From Micavibrio aeruginosavorus EPB (lineage in GTDB: Bacteria > Pseudomonadota > Alphaproteobacteria > Micavibrionales > Micavibrionaceae): 64,000 nucleotides of DNA. Within the stretch, counting starts at the first letter, position 1. The number at the start of each line of letters is the position of its first letter. The DNA is taken from assembly GCF_000348745.1 (NCBI RefSeq), contig NC_020812.1, positions 815,444 through 879,443 of the forward strand. Direction: 5' to 3'. Both the position numbers and the translations under genes were made by a program. Below, one piece after another: positions 9,984 to 18,591 of the stretch. Under the pieces are notes generated by a model. That model was not told the DNA's origin, made no database searches, and was given only the letters and a program-made list of their open reading frames with translations.

Positions 9984-10334
9984 TTATTTGAGCAGTTTTT
10001 GGTAATCATCGGGGCTGAAGCCCAATTGGATTGTTTTCCCCTTCACGATCAACGGGCGTTTGATCAGGCTGGGGTTATCCATTGCGGCCTTGATCGCCGA
10101 TTTTTCGGTCATGCCGTCCTTCACATCATCGGGCAAAGCGCGCCATGATGTGCCCTTGCGGTTGATGACACTGTCCCATCCATGTTGGGCGATGGCGGTT
10201 TTTAAAACGTCTAAATCCGCACCTGCCTTTTTATAATCATGGAAATCATAGGCGATTTTATGCGCGTCCAACCACGCAAATGCTTTCTTCATCGTGTCGC
10301 AATTTTTGATGCCATAGATTTTGATGGGTGCCAT
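9984..10334 (-). CDS. ArsC/Spx family reductase, YffB-like
   Basis: The 116-residue thioredoxin-fold protein starts KIYGIKNCDTMKKAFAWL, with a single active-site cysteine in the NCDT motif. It continues with the family pattern W...INRKGTSWRAL and RPLIV. This is the YffB branch of the ArsC-like family (E. coli YffB and relatives), which may use glutathione. Arsenate reductase activity should not be assumed because there is no ars context. The stop codon abuts the bidirectional terminator shared with liuA. The gene diverges from the indolepyruvate oxidoreductase across about 190 bases that show no other recognisable gene. Confidence 0.85.
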   Translation of the reverse strand: MAPIKIYGIKNCDTMKKAFAWLDAHKIAYDFHDYKKAGADLDVLKTAIAQHGWDSVINRKGTSWRALPDDVKDGMTEKSAIKAAMDNPSLIKRPLIVKGKTIQLGFSPDDYQKLLK

Positions 10335-10524
10335 AATGCGGGTCCTTGTGATGGAAAATTGCGTTCATGCTATGACACGCGCAATTTGGTGTCCAGCACG
10401 CGGGGGAAAGGCTTTGCGCATTGCACCAATTCGGGGCGTGCGCCCTAGAAAACCAAGGCGCTCTGCTGTAATTTATCGGCAATCAATAAAGAATCTATCA
10501 AATAACCATAATGCCGGGGACGAT

Positions 10525-13500
10525 ATGGCACAGGCACTGCGCAAGGTTTCACTGAAAGATAAATACGAGCTGCATGAAGGCGTGGCGTACATGTCCGGGC
10601 TTCAGGCTCTGGCGCGTATTCCGCTGATCCAGCGGCAACGTGATATCGCGGCGGGGTTGAACACGGCGGGGTTTATTTCTGGTTATCGCGGATCGCCGTT
10701 GGGCGGGTATGACCGCGAGTTGGTCCGGGCGCAAAAATATCTGGATCCGCTGAACGTGAAATTCGTTCCCGGCGTGAACGAAGATTTGGCCGCCACCGCC
10801 GTATGGGGTACGCAACAAGTCAATTTGATGCCGGGTGCCAAGGTCGATGGCGTGTTCGGCATCTGGTACGGCAAGGCCCCGGGCGTGGACCGCAGCGGCG
10901 ACGTGATGCGCCATGCCAGCGCCAATGGCACCGCGCCCAAGGGCGGCGTTCTGGCCATCTTCGGTGATGACCATGCGTGCAAATCATCGACATTGTCGTG
11001 CCAGTCGGATCATGCGTTGTATGCGATGCAAATTCCGCAACTCTACCCCGCGAATATTCAGGAATTTGTTGAATATGGCCTGCTGGGCATTGCCATGTCG
11101 CGCTATTCCGGGTGCTGGACGGCGATGAAGGTGACATCGGAAACGGTGGAAACATCGGGCACGGTGGATTTGTCGCACGAAAATCGTGAAATTTTGATCC
11201 CCGATGAAACGGAATTCCAAATGCCAGCGGGCGGGGTGCATATCCGCCTGAATGATACGCCGCGCGAAATTGATTTCCGGTTGCAGAATTTCAAACTGTT
11301 TGCGTGCCATGCCTTTGCACGCAAGAACAAAATTGACCGCGTGATTTGGGATTCGCCCAAACCTCGTTTCGGCATTATCACATCCGGTAAATCCTACGCC
11401 GATGTGCGCCAGGCGTTGCAAGATCTGGGTATTACCGAAGAGATCGCGCAGCAAATTGGTTTGCGCGTGTACAAGGTCGGCATGACCTGGCCGTTGGAAC
11501 CGATCGGCATTCAGAACTTTGTCGAAGGGTTGGAAGAAATTCTGATCGTCGAAGAAAAGCGCGAATTTATCGAATATCAGTTAAAGCAACAGGTCTATAA
11601 CTGGGAAGCGGGCCGCCGCCCGCCGGTGATTGTTGGCAAATATGATGAAAAGGGCGATGTGCTTCTGCCCCTGCACAACGATCAATCGGTCGGTTTGGTC
11701 GCGCGCGTGATCGCGCAGCGGATCGAACGGTTTTACCGCACTGACCGGATCAACGAAGCCCTGAAATTCTACGAAGGGTACGAGGCGAAGGAACAGGGTT
11801 ATGTTCCGCCGTCCCTGCGCCGTCCGTGGTATTGCTCGGGCTGCCCGCACAACACATCGACGAAAGTGCCGGATGGGTCGTTTGCCATGGTGGGCATTGG
11901 GTGCCATTACATGGTGCAATGGATGGACCGTAATTCATCGCTGTGCACGCAAATGGGTGGCGAAGGGGTGCCATGGATTGGATCATCCCCGTTCAGCGAA
12001 ACAAAACATATCTTCGCCAACCTTGGTGATGGAACCTATTTCCATTCCGGGTCGCTGGCCATTCGCGCATCGGTGGCGGCGAAGGTGAATATTACCTACA
12101 AAATTTTGTATAATGATGCCGTCGCCATGACCGGCGGGCAACATGTGGACGGCGATTTGCCCGTCTGGCGTGTCGCCCAACAGGTGATGTCCGAGGGTGT
12201 GGCGAAAGCCTGGATTTTGACCGAGGATATGGGCCGGTACAAAGACCGTTCGCAAATTCCGGCGAATGTGGCCGTGATGGGCCGTGAATGGTTGCCGAAA
12301 ATTATGCAGGAGTGCCGTGAAACACCGGGCACGACCATTATTATCTATGACCAAACCTGTGCCGCGGAAAAACGCCGCCGCCGCAAACGCGGCCAATATC
12401 CGGACCCGGCGAAGCGCGTGGTGATTAACCAATCCGTGTGCGAAGGCTGTGGTGATTGTTCCGTTCAATCCAACTGCATCGCCGTGCAACCGTTGGAAAC
12501 CGAATATGGCCGCAAACGCCAGATCAACCAATCCATGTGCAACAAGGATTTTTCCTGCCTGAAAGGGTTCTGCCCGTCCTTCGTGACAATTGAGGGCGGT
12601 GAATTGCGCAAAAACGCACCGGCCAAGGCCGATGATGTGTTTGCATCCATCCCGATGCCGCATGTCCCGCAAATGACGGGGGCCTATAACGTTTTGGTCC
12701 CCGGTGTGGGTGGCACGGGCGTGTTGACTGTGGGGGCCTTGCTGGGCATGGCCGCGCATTTGGAAGGCAAATGCAGCGCCATTCTGGATTCCACCGGTCT
12801 GGCGCAAAAGGGCGGCGAGGTGTTGAGCCACGTCCGTCTGGCGCCGGAGCAAGACATGCTGCATAACGGCCACATTATTGCGGGCGGCACGGATTTGTTG
12901 CTGGCGTGCGATATCGTGTCCGCTGTGGGCAAGGCCGCGCATGAAACATTAAACGCGGACAAAACCATTGCCGTGGCCAACATCGACAATACGCCGGTCG
13001 CGGCCTTTGTCCTCGATAACCAGATGGATTTTAAAAACGACGACATTCGCGCCGAATTGATTGCTGCCACGAAAACCCAATATTTCGTCGATGCGACCTT
13101 GGCCACTGGCGTTTTGCTGGGCGATGAAATGGGCACCAACGTGTTCATGATGGGTTATGCCTGGCAAAAAGGTTTGATCCCGGTTGGGTTCGAAGCGATT
13201 GAACGCGCCATCGAATTGAACGGCGTGTCGATTGATGACAACAAAAAGGCATTCGCCTTTGGTCGTCTGGCCGCCCATAACCCGGCCTTGATGGATGAGA
13301 TGGTGGCCGCCGCGCGTGGTCCTCTGGGTGAAGAGGGGATGTCCAAAACACTGGAGGACATCATTGCCAAACGTGTGGCTTATCTGACCGATTATCAGGA
13401 CGCCGCCTATGCCAACCGCTATTTGAACGCGGTGAAGCGTTTCGATGCGTGGCCGGAATTGAAAGAGGCTGTGGCGAAGAACTATCACAAGCTCTTGGCG

Positions 13501-13992
13501 TACAAGGATGAGTATGAAGTGGCTCGCCTCTACACCAACGGCGATTTTATCAAATCGGTGCAGGCGCAGTTTACAGGCAATTATAAACTGACCTTCAATC
13601 TGGCCCCGCCGATCATGGAACAAACCGACCCGGCAACGGGCCGTCCGAAAAAACGCACCTTTGGTCCGTGGATGATGGGGGCGCTGCGCCTGCTGGCGAA
13701 GTTCAAGGGACTGCGCGGCACGGCGTTTGACCCGTTCGGTCATCTGAAGGACCGCAAGGAAGAACGCGCCTTGATCGCCGAATACGAAGCGATGATGGAC
13801 GCCGTTCTGGCCGCCGTGAACAATGACAATGCTGCCCTGTGCCGCGATATTCTGGCCCTGCCGGATATGGTGCGCGGCTATGGCCCGGTGAAGGATGGCA
13901 ATATTAAAACCTTCCGCGGGCAAAAGGCCGTCCTGCTGACCCGCTTGCGGGGTGGGGCGGGAGCCAAGCCGGAAACCCGCGCGGCGGCGTAG
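10525..13992 (+). CDS. Indolepyruvate ferredoxin oxidoreductase (fused large form)
   Basis: The 1155-residue product fuses the IorA-like thiamine-diphosphate part to the IorB-like pyruvate:ferredoxin gamma-type part. The N-terminal half has GFISGYRGSPLGGYDRELV and the TPP-associated CSGCPHNTST and GIGCHYMVQWMD. A ferredoxin-like region near residues 635-690 has the cysteine pattern VCEGCGDC plus further cysteines. The last third holds GVGGTGVLTVGALLGM and a C-terminal DUF6537-type extension. It oxidatively decarboxylates aryl or branched 2-oxo acids to acyl-CoA, a role in amino-acid breakdown that fits the neighbouring leucine operon. I take the ATG of MAQALRKVSL as start. The open frame extends 68 codons upstream into sequence without coding character. 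Confidence 0.9.
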   Translation: MAQALRKVSLKDKYELHEGVAYMSGLQALARIPLIQRQRDIAAGLNTAGFISGYRGSPLGGYDRELVRAQKYLDPLNVKFVPGVNEDLAATAVWGTQQVNLMPGAKVDGVFGIWYGKAPGVDRSGDVMRHASANGTAPKGGVLAIFGDDHACKSSTLSCQSDHALYAMQIPQLYPANIQEFVEYGLLGIAMSRYSGCWTAMKVTSETVETSGTVDLSHENREILIPDETEFQMPAGGVHIRLNDTPREIDFRLQNFKLFACHAFARKNKIDRVIWDSPKPRFGIITSGKSYADVRQALQDLGITEEIAQQIGLRVYKVGMTWPLEPIGIQNFVEGLEEILIVEEKREFIEYQLKQQVYNWEAGRRPPVIVGKYDEKGDVLLPLHNDQSVGLVARVIAQRIERFYRTDRINEALKFYEGYEAKEQGYVPPSLRRPWYCSGCPHNTSTKVPDGSFAMVGIGCHYMVQWMDRNSSLCTQMGGEGVPWIGSSPFSETKHIFANLGDGTYFHSGSLAIRASVAAKVNITYKILYNDAVAMTGGQHVDGDLPVWRVAQQVMSEGVAKAWILTEDMGRYKDRSQIPANVAVMGREWLPKIMQECRETPGTTIIIYDQTCAAEKRRRRKRGQYPDPAKRVVINQSVCEGCGDCSVQSNCIAVQPLETEYGRKRQINQSMCNKDFSCLKGFCPSFVTIEGGELRKNAPAKADDVFASIPMPHVPQMTGAYNVLVPGVGGTGVLTVGALLGMAAHLEGKCSAILDSTGLAQKGGEVLSHVRLAPEQDMLHNGHIIAGGTDLLLACDIVSAVGKAAHETLNADKTIAVANIDNTPVAAFVLDNQMDFKNDDIRAELIAATKTQYFVDATLATGVLLGDEMGTNVFMMGYAWQKGLIPVGFEAIERAIELNGVSIDDNKKAFAFGRLAAHNPALMDEMVAAARGPLGEEGMSKTLEDIIAKRVAYLTDYQDAAYANRYLNAVKRFDAWPELKEAVAKNYHKLLAYKDEYEVARLYTNGDFIKSVQAQFTGNYKLTFNLAPPIMEQTDPATGRPKKRTFGPWMMGALRLLAKFKGLRGTAFDPFGHLKDRKEERALIAEYEAMMDAVLAAVNNDNAALCRDILALPDMVRGYGPVKDGNIKTFRGQKAVLLTRLRGGAGAKPETRAAA

Positions 13993-14010
13993 GTATTTTT
14001 ACATAATCAA

Positions 14011-14053
14011 AGCCCTTCCCGTGTTGTTGTGCAATATGGGAAGGGTTTTTTAT
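14011..14053 (+). terminator. Rho-independent terminator after indolepyruvate oxidoreductase
   Basis: CCCTTCCC pairs with GGGAAGGG across a 17-base loop and is followed directly by a run of T. It ends the preceding monocistronic transcript. Confidence 0.88.
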
Positions 14054-14125
14054 TGACAGAAAAAGGCCAGCGCTTTCTTATACCTCCCTTAATCATAAAA
14101 AGAATTGAACAGGGAATTTATAGGT

Positions 14126-15859
14126 ATGTCTGGCCGCCTTCGCCGTCTGCGCGATTTATTCAAACTTGAATCCGCCAACACCGGATGGGATTGCCCCGTC
14201 ATTACACCGGAAATCTCGGCCCAGAAGCGCAAAGAGCTTCTGGAAGCCACAATGCTGGAAACACCGCGCAGTGCCACGCGGACCATCATGGGTGTTTTGT
14301 CACCCTATTGGTTGAAAGCCGGCAAGATTGAGCGTGGTATCGCAACCGGTTTGCTGGCCACGTCCTTGTTCATGACATGGTATTCCGTGCAAATGACGGT
14401 GGAATTCGGTGAATGGAGCGGCGGTCTGACCAACACGGTTCAGCATTTGGCGCAGTCGGTCAAAACCGCGCGGCCTGAATTGATTGCAAAATCGGTTGAC
14501 CAATATCCGGCCCTGAAATCCGCCATGGATCAACACCCCATTCTGAATGAGGCTATTCACGTTTATCCTGATCTGACAGCCTTTCTGAATAACAAGAAAT
14601 TTGCGGACGTTATTCAAAAGGATGCCGCCCTGCAGGATGTTTTGAACAAGAATTCTTCGCTGGAGGAATTGGTCACAGCGCTTCCCGGTGTTGAAAAGGC
14701 CATCGCGGCAAGCCCGGAATTGATGGGGCAGGTGAGTGCGATGAAAGCGCATTTAACCCAGGATCTGATGAAATTGCCGGAAACGCAGGAGCATTTGGGC
14801 ACACTCAAAAGCTTGAGCGGAAGCGGGTTTTTCGATGCGTGGGGAAAGGTTGCAAAAACCACTTACAACGGAACCACGCATGTCCTGAAAAACGGTTGGA
14901 GCGATAGTGACGCGCAGCTGCAGGAGATGAAGGGCTCGCTGCGCGATGCGTGGTACAACAAGGATCTGGCGACCATTGCCCTGAAATTCACGGCTATGGC
15001 CATCATTTCGTACAAGGCCGCGCAATATTTCGCCCTGCGCTGGCGCCTGTGGTCCACGGGGTATTACACCAATCGCTGGACGACATCGTCGGCTTATATG
15101 CGGATGCGGAACCTGTTTAATAACATTGATAACCCGGCCCAGCGGATTGAACAGGATCCGGCGAAATTCACAGCCGGGGCGGTATCGTTGATGACGGGCG
15201 TGACCAGTGCGGGCATCACGCTGGGCGCGTTTTCCAGCCAGTTGTGGGCGATGGGGCCGCTCTTCGGTGTTGCGGGTGGGTTTTTCTGGTTGGGTGCGGC
15301 CTATGCCGCGGCCTTAACGGCTCTGACGATGAAAGCCGGTTACAAATTGCCATCTATTCAGCGGGCGCAACAACGCCGCGATGCGGATTTGCGGGCCGTT
15401 CTGGATAAAATCCATACCAATGCCGATGTGATCGCCCAAAATAAAACCGAGTCCGTTGAGCGTGAGCTTGTCAATCGCCGCCTGACGCCGGTGATGAAGA
15501 ACTCGGTCCGCGAAATCGGGACACAGGTTAAATTGATTTTGGTCGATGCTACGGCAGGGAACCTGTCTATTCCCATTCCATGGATTGTTGGGGCGTTTGG
15601 CGTGGCGGCGGGCACGGCGTCCATGGGGACCGTATCCATGATTAACTACGCCTTTAACCGCGTAACGTCGGCGATGAGCTTTGTGGTGAACCGTTTTGAA
15701 CAATTGTCCCAGATGAAAGCGACGGCAGATCGTATCTATATGTTTGATCGCGCCGTAGAGGCCGCGCATTACATTGATGCGGAGAAGAAAGCCGCGGCCA
15801 AGCGCGTGATTATTCCGAAAGAGATGCCCACCATGAAAATTTCTGGACCGGAGGCATAA
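14126..15859 (+). CDS. SbmA/BacA/YddA-like ABC exporter membrane subunit with large insertion
   Basis: The 577-residue protein resembles the membrane domain of the SbmA/BacA/YddA group. It has SPYWLKAGKIERG before the first helix (about 70-92), then RWRLWSTGYYTNRWTTSSAY, then NPAQRIEQD. These correspond to the RWR.WLT..Y...W and NPDQRI blocks of that family. Between the first and second helices lies an extra segment of about 170 residues rich in repeated helical phrases (YPALKSAM, HPILNEAI, YPDLTAFL, SPELMGQV), probably on the periplasmic side. Unlike YddA, the ATPase is a separate gene that starts immediately after this stop. I chose the ATG after ACAGGGA; a TTG seven codons earlier is possible. 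Substrate unknown. Confidence 0.68.
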   Translation: MSGRLRRLRDLFKLESANTGWDCPVITPEISAQKRKELLEATMLETPRSATRTIMGVLSPYWLKAGKIERGIATGLLATSLFMTWYSVQMTVEFGEWSGGLTNTVQHLAQSVKTARPELIAKSVDQYPALKSAMDQHPILNEAIHVYPDLTAFLNNKKFADVIQKDAALQDVLNKNSSLEELVTALPGVEKAIAASPELMGQVSAMKAHLTQDLMKLPETQEHLGTLKSLSGSGFFDAWGKVAKTTYNGTTHVLKNGWSDSDAQLQEMKGSLRDAWYNKDLATIALKFTAMAIISYKAAQYFALRWRLWSTGYYTNRWTTSSAYMRMRNLFNNIDNPAQRIEQDPAKFTAGAVSLMTGVTSAGITLGAFSSQLWAMGPLFGVAGGFFWLGAAYAAALTALTMKAGYKLPSIQRAQQRRDADLRAVLDKIHTNADVIAQNKTESVERELVNRRLTPVMKNSVREIGTQVKLILVDATAGNLSIPIPWIVGAFGVAAGTASMGTVSMINYAFNRVTSAMSFVVNRFEQLSQMKATADRIYMFDRAVEAAHYIDAEKKAAAKRVIIPKEMPTMKISGPEA

Positions 15860-17269
15860 ATGGCCAAGGCGTTTGATGAATTTTACAAAAGCACCGGGAA
15901 AATTGCGCACAATGATGTTCCCTTCATCGTCGTGACCGAAAGTCAGGATGATTGCCCTGATATTCGGGTTTATGATCTGACCGTCCGCACGCCGGGGGAT
16001 AATCCGCGTATTTTGTTACAGGACGTTAACTTGCATTTCAAACCGGGCGACCGTGTGATTTTCACTGGCGCATCGGGCAGCGGTAAAACCACCGCGGTTA
16101 AGGCGTTGATGAACAGTTGGGATTACGGGCAGGGGCTGGTGGTGATGCCGCGTAATGTGAAAACGATGTTGTTTTCCCAATCGGCTTATGCGCCCAATGC
16201 GAATTTACGCACCATTTTGAATATGGCGACGGCGGGGCAGGCGAAATTCACTGACCGTGAATTGCGCTATGCGTTGCAAAGCGTTGGTTTGAACAAGCTT
16301 GTTGAACAAATTCCAGGGCAGCAGGTTGAAATTTTGATTGATGAGATGGTGGATCATCTCAAAAGTACATCTTGTTTGAAAAAGGATGTTGCGCAGTCGG
16401 CTATTGATTTCGCCCAGCGTCGCGTTCCGGAATTATTTTCATCGGTGCAATCCGTTCCGGATGAACAACGAATCTATCTGCGTCAATGTCTGCGCGCTTT
16501 TGTTTCGGCACATGAATTTGACGATGTTTTTAATCGCGTTGTTGACGCCATGGATGATGCGTTGATGGCGCCTTTGGCAAAGCGTCTTGCCTTGTTTGCG
16601 TCGGATATTGCAAATCGGAAAAGCGGAAAAATTTATGCCTATACGCCTGCGAAGGTTAGATATTTTGCATGGTCTTTGCGTCGTTCCCTGAATAAAGCGA
16701 TTAAAACGTATATGAAGAACGACGATACAGACGATGCGTTCCGCGAAATTCGTTTGAATGATCGCCAAGCGCGTAATGTTGTTGATACGATCGTTAATCA
16801 TACCCGTGACGAAATGATGAAAAAGGCGTCAGCCGGCCCCCTTCATCAAGTTTTTAATACGGCAAGCTGGCCGTTGAGCCTGGCCACCGTGCGCCTGAAA
16901 GCGCGCAGCGCAGTGAACGAGATCGTGCAGGCCGTAACGTTTTTCATGGAAAAACAGGTGATGACAGGGGATACCATGTCATTGTCCGGTGGCGAGCGGC
17001 AGAAACTGATGATCGCCATTGCGACCCTGCACCAACCGGATATTCTGTTCCTGGATGAAATTACGGCGGCGCTGGACAAGGAGACGGGTGCGGCCCTGTA
17101 TAAAGATATGCTGGATCATCTGCCAAAGCATACGATTGTTCTCAGCATTGCGCATAATACGCACATTATGCCGTATCACAATCTGCACGCGCATCTGGAA
17201 AATCAGGGCGTTACCGTTCGGCGTATTGTGCCGCAAGCGCCGGGCGCTACGCCGACTCCTTCGGTGTAA
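15860..17269 (+). CDS. ABC transporter ATP-binding subunit with long internal insertion
   Basis: This is the ATPase partner of the preceding membrane protein, with zero bases between the two genes and a GGAGG box inside the end of the first. Walker A is GASGSGKTT (about 70-78), the Q-loop lies in LFSQSAY, the signature is LSGGERQKL (about 374), Walker B is ILFLDEIT and the switch histidine is in SIAHN. Between Q-loop and signature about 265 residues are present where 50-60 are usual, so the helical subdomain holds an insertion of roughly 190 mostly helical residues. The ATPase core looks intact. The last 23 bases overlap the convergent thioesterase gene. Together the pair forms an ABCD/YddA-like exporter of unknown substrate. 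Confidence 0.78.
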   Translation: MAKAFDEFYKSTGKIAHNDVPFIVVTESQDDCPDIRVYDLTVRTPGDNPRILLQDVNLHFKPGDRVIFTGASGSGKTTAVKALMNSWDYGQGLVVMPRNVKTMLFSQSAYAPNANLRTILNMATAGQAKFTDRELRYALQSVGLNKLVEQIPGQQVEILIDEMVDHLKSTSCLKKDVAQSAIDFAQRRVPELFSSVQSVPDEQRIYLRQCLRAFVSAHEFDDVFNRVVDAMDDALMAPLAKRLALFASDIANRKSGKIYAYTPAKVRYFAWSLRRSLNKAIKTYMKNDDTDDAFREIRLNDRQARNVVDTIVNHTRDEMMKKASAGPLHQVFNTASWPLSLATVRLKARSAVNEIVQAVTFFMEKQVMTGDTMSLSGGERQKLMIAIATLHQPDILFLDEITAALDKETGAALYKDMLDHLPKHTIVLSIAHNTHIMPYHNLHAHLENQGVTVRRIVPQAPGATPTPSV

Positions 17270-17678
17270 CGGCGCAGGTTAATTCGCTTTTCGCCACCAG
17301 TTTGTTGCTGTCGGATCGAATGTCGATATCCCACACGTGTTTGGTGCGGCCCAAATGGACGGGGCGGCATGTGGCGGTGACGAAACCATCCTTCACCGGG
17401 CGCAAATGGTTGCACGTGATGGCGGAGCCAACGGCATAATTTTTGTCTGCATCTATGCACATCAATGACGCAATGCTTCCCGCCGTTTCGGCCAGCACGC
17501 ATGACGCCCCACCGTGAAGTATTCCGTGGATCTGGTGTGTGCGGTGGTCGACCGGCATCCGCAATTTGATAAAATCCGGCCCAATCTCATGAATCTCAAT
17601 GCCCAGACGATCAAGAATATTATCGTGTGTATTGAAATTACGAATATCTTCAATGGAATAGGGTTTAAACCAGATCAT
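17247..17678 (-). CDS. Hotdog-fold acyl-CoA thioesterase (PaaI/YdiI type)
   Basis: The 143-residue product is a single hotdog domain with THQIHGILHGGASCVLAETA. This contains the HGG and Glu residues that form the catalytic centre in the PaaI/EntH/YdiI (MenI) group. The later GSAITCNHLRPVKDG strand is also typical. It would hydrolyse aryl- or acyl-CoA thioesters. Which one cannot be told from sequence. It runs against the ABC ATPase gene and the 3' ends overlap. The ATG is preceded by a GGAG-containing stretch. Confidence 0.85.
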   Translation of the reverse strand: MIWFKPYSIEDIRNFNTHDNILDRLGIEIHEIGPDFIKLRMPVDHRTHQIHGILHGGASCVLAETAGSIASLMCIDADKNYAVGSAITCNHLRPVKDGFVTATCRPVHLGRTKHVWDIDIRSDSNKLVAKSELTCAVTPKESA

Positions 17679-17744
17679 TGCTGTACGTCTCCTCGGTTGT
17701 GTGTAGAATCGTACAGGGTATGCGTAAAGTCAACGGGGACATGA

Positions 17745-18560
17745 ATGACATCCGAATCTGCGATTAAAGCGTATTATGAACGGGCTGATCTTTTAGAGTT
17801 GATTGATGCAGGTTTGAAAGAGGTGGGTGTTGACCCGTTGCGTCCCGGCCCCGATGATTTGTCCCCGTTTGACGAATTTCATATTGGTGGAAAACGCGCC
17901 ACGGCCGATTTTATCAATCGGCTGGGATTTCACGCGGGCATGACCGTATTGGACATTGGCAGTGGTCTGGGTGGTCCGGCGCGGTATGTTGCACACGACA
18001 CCGGGGCCAACGTGATTGGCATCGATTTGTCGCCCGAATATTGTGCCGTTGCCACCGAATTATCCCGCCGCATGGGCATGGGGTCGCGCACACAATTCCG
18101 CGTTGGCAATGCCGAAGCGCTGGATTTTGCCGACGCCAGTTTTAACGGCGCCTATACCATCCATACTGGCATGAATATTCTGGATAAAATGGAGTTGTAT
18201 AAGGCTGTTCACGACCTTCTGAAGCCGGGTGCCGTTTTTGGTATCTATGATGTCATGGCCGGACCAACGGGCAAGGCCCCAGCATTTCCATTGCCATGGG
18301 CCGCCACGGTGGAGACAAGCCATTTGGTCACGCCGCCGGATATGGAGATGATGCTAACCTTCTGCGGATTTGAAATTGTGACCAAGGCGGATCAGTCGGC
18401 GCAGGCCCTGTCCGCGTTTGAAGCCGCGTCCAAAATCGGTGATCGGCCCGGTCTGGCCCGTGTGATGGGGCCTGAATTCACGCAATCTCTACAAAATCTG
18501 GCCGTATCCGTGAAAAACGGGGCCCTTGCCCCGTGGATTTTTGTCGCCCGCCGTGTATAA
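17745..18560 (+). CDS. Class I SAM-dependent methyltransferase
   Basis: The 271-residue product contains the SAM-binding motif VLDIGSGLGGPARYVA (motif I) and the acidic residue of VIGIDLSPEY. The motif V-like region GNAEALDFADASFNGAYTI is of the type seen in sarcosine/dimethylglycine and tocopherol methyltransferases. The natural substrate is unknown. Two ATGs four bases apart in different frames precede it. The one used here is in frame with the domain. It lies 31 bases upstream of uup on the same strand, so the two may be cotranscribed. Confidence 0.82.
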   Translation: MTSESAIKAYYERADLLELIDAGLKEVGVDPLRPGPDDLSPFDEFHIGGKRATADFINRLGFHAGMTVLDIGSGLGGPARYVAHDTGANVIGIDLSPEYCAVATELSRRMGMGSRTQFRVGNAEALDFADASFNGAYTIHTGMNILDKMELYKAVHDLLKPGAVFGIYDVMAGPTGKAPAFPLPWAATVETSHLVTPPDMEMMLTFCGFEIVTKADQSAQALSAFEAASKIGDRPGLARVMGPEFTQSLQNLAVSVKNGALAPWIFVARRV

Positions 18561-18564
18561 AGAC

Positions 18565-18581
18565 CCCTGTGAATAACAGGG
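18565..18581 (+). other. Small hairpin overlapping the uup ribosome-binding region
   Basis: CCCTGT pairs with ACAGGG around the loop GAATA, ending ten bases before the GTG start of uup. The CAGGG arm is the only Shine-Dalgarno-like stretch there, so the hairpin could limit uup translation. No T-run follows, so it is not a standard terminator. Confidence 0.45.
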
Positions 18582-18591
18582 TACGGATATT

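Noticed and set aside
9984-10334. Arsenate reductase
   Set aside because: The single NCDT cysteine and family pattern fit YffB-like proteins, and there are no arsenic genes nearby.
12949-13923. Minus-strand open frame of 324 codons opposite the indolepyruvate oxidoreductase
   Set aside because: Antisense to a clear gene, with His/Gln-rich composition and no domain.
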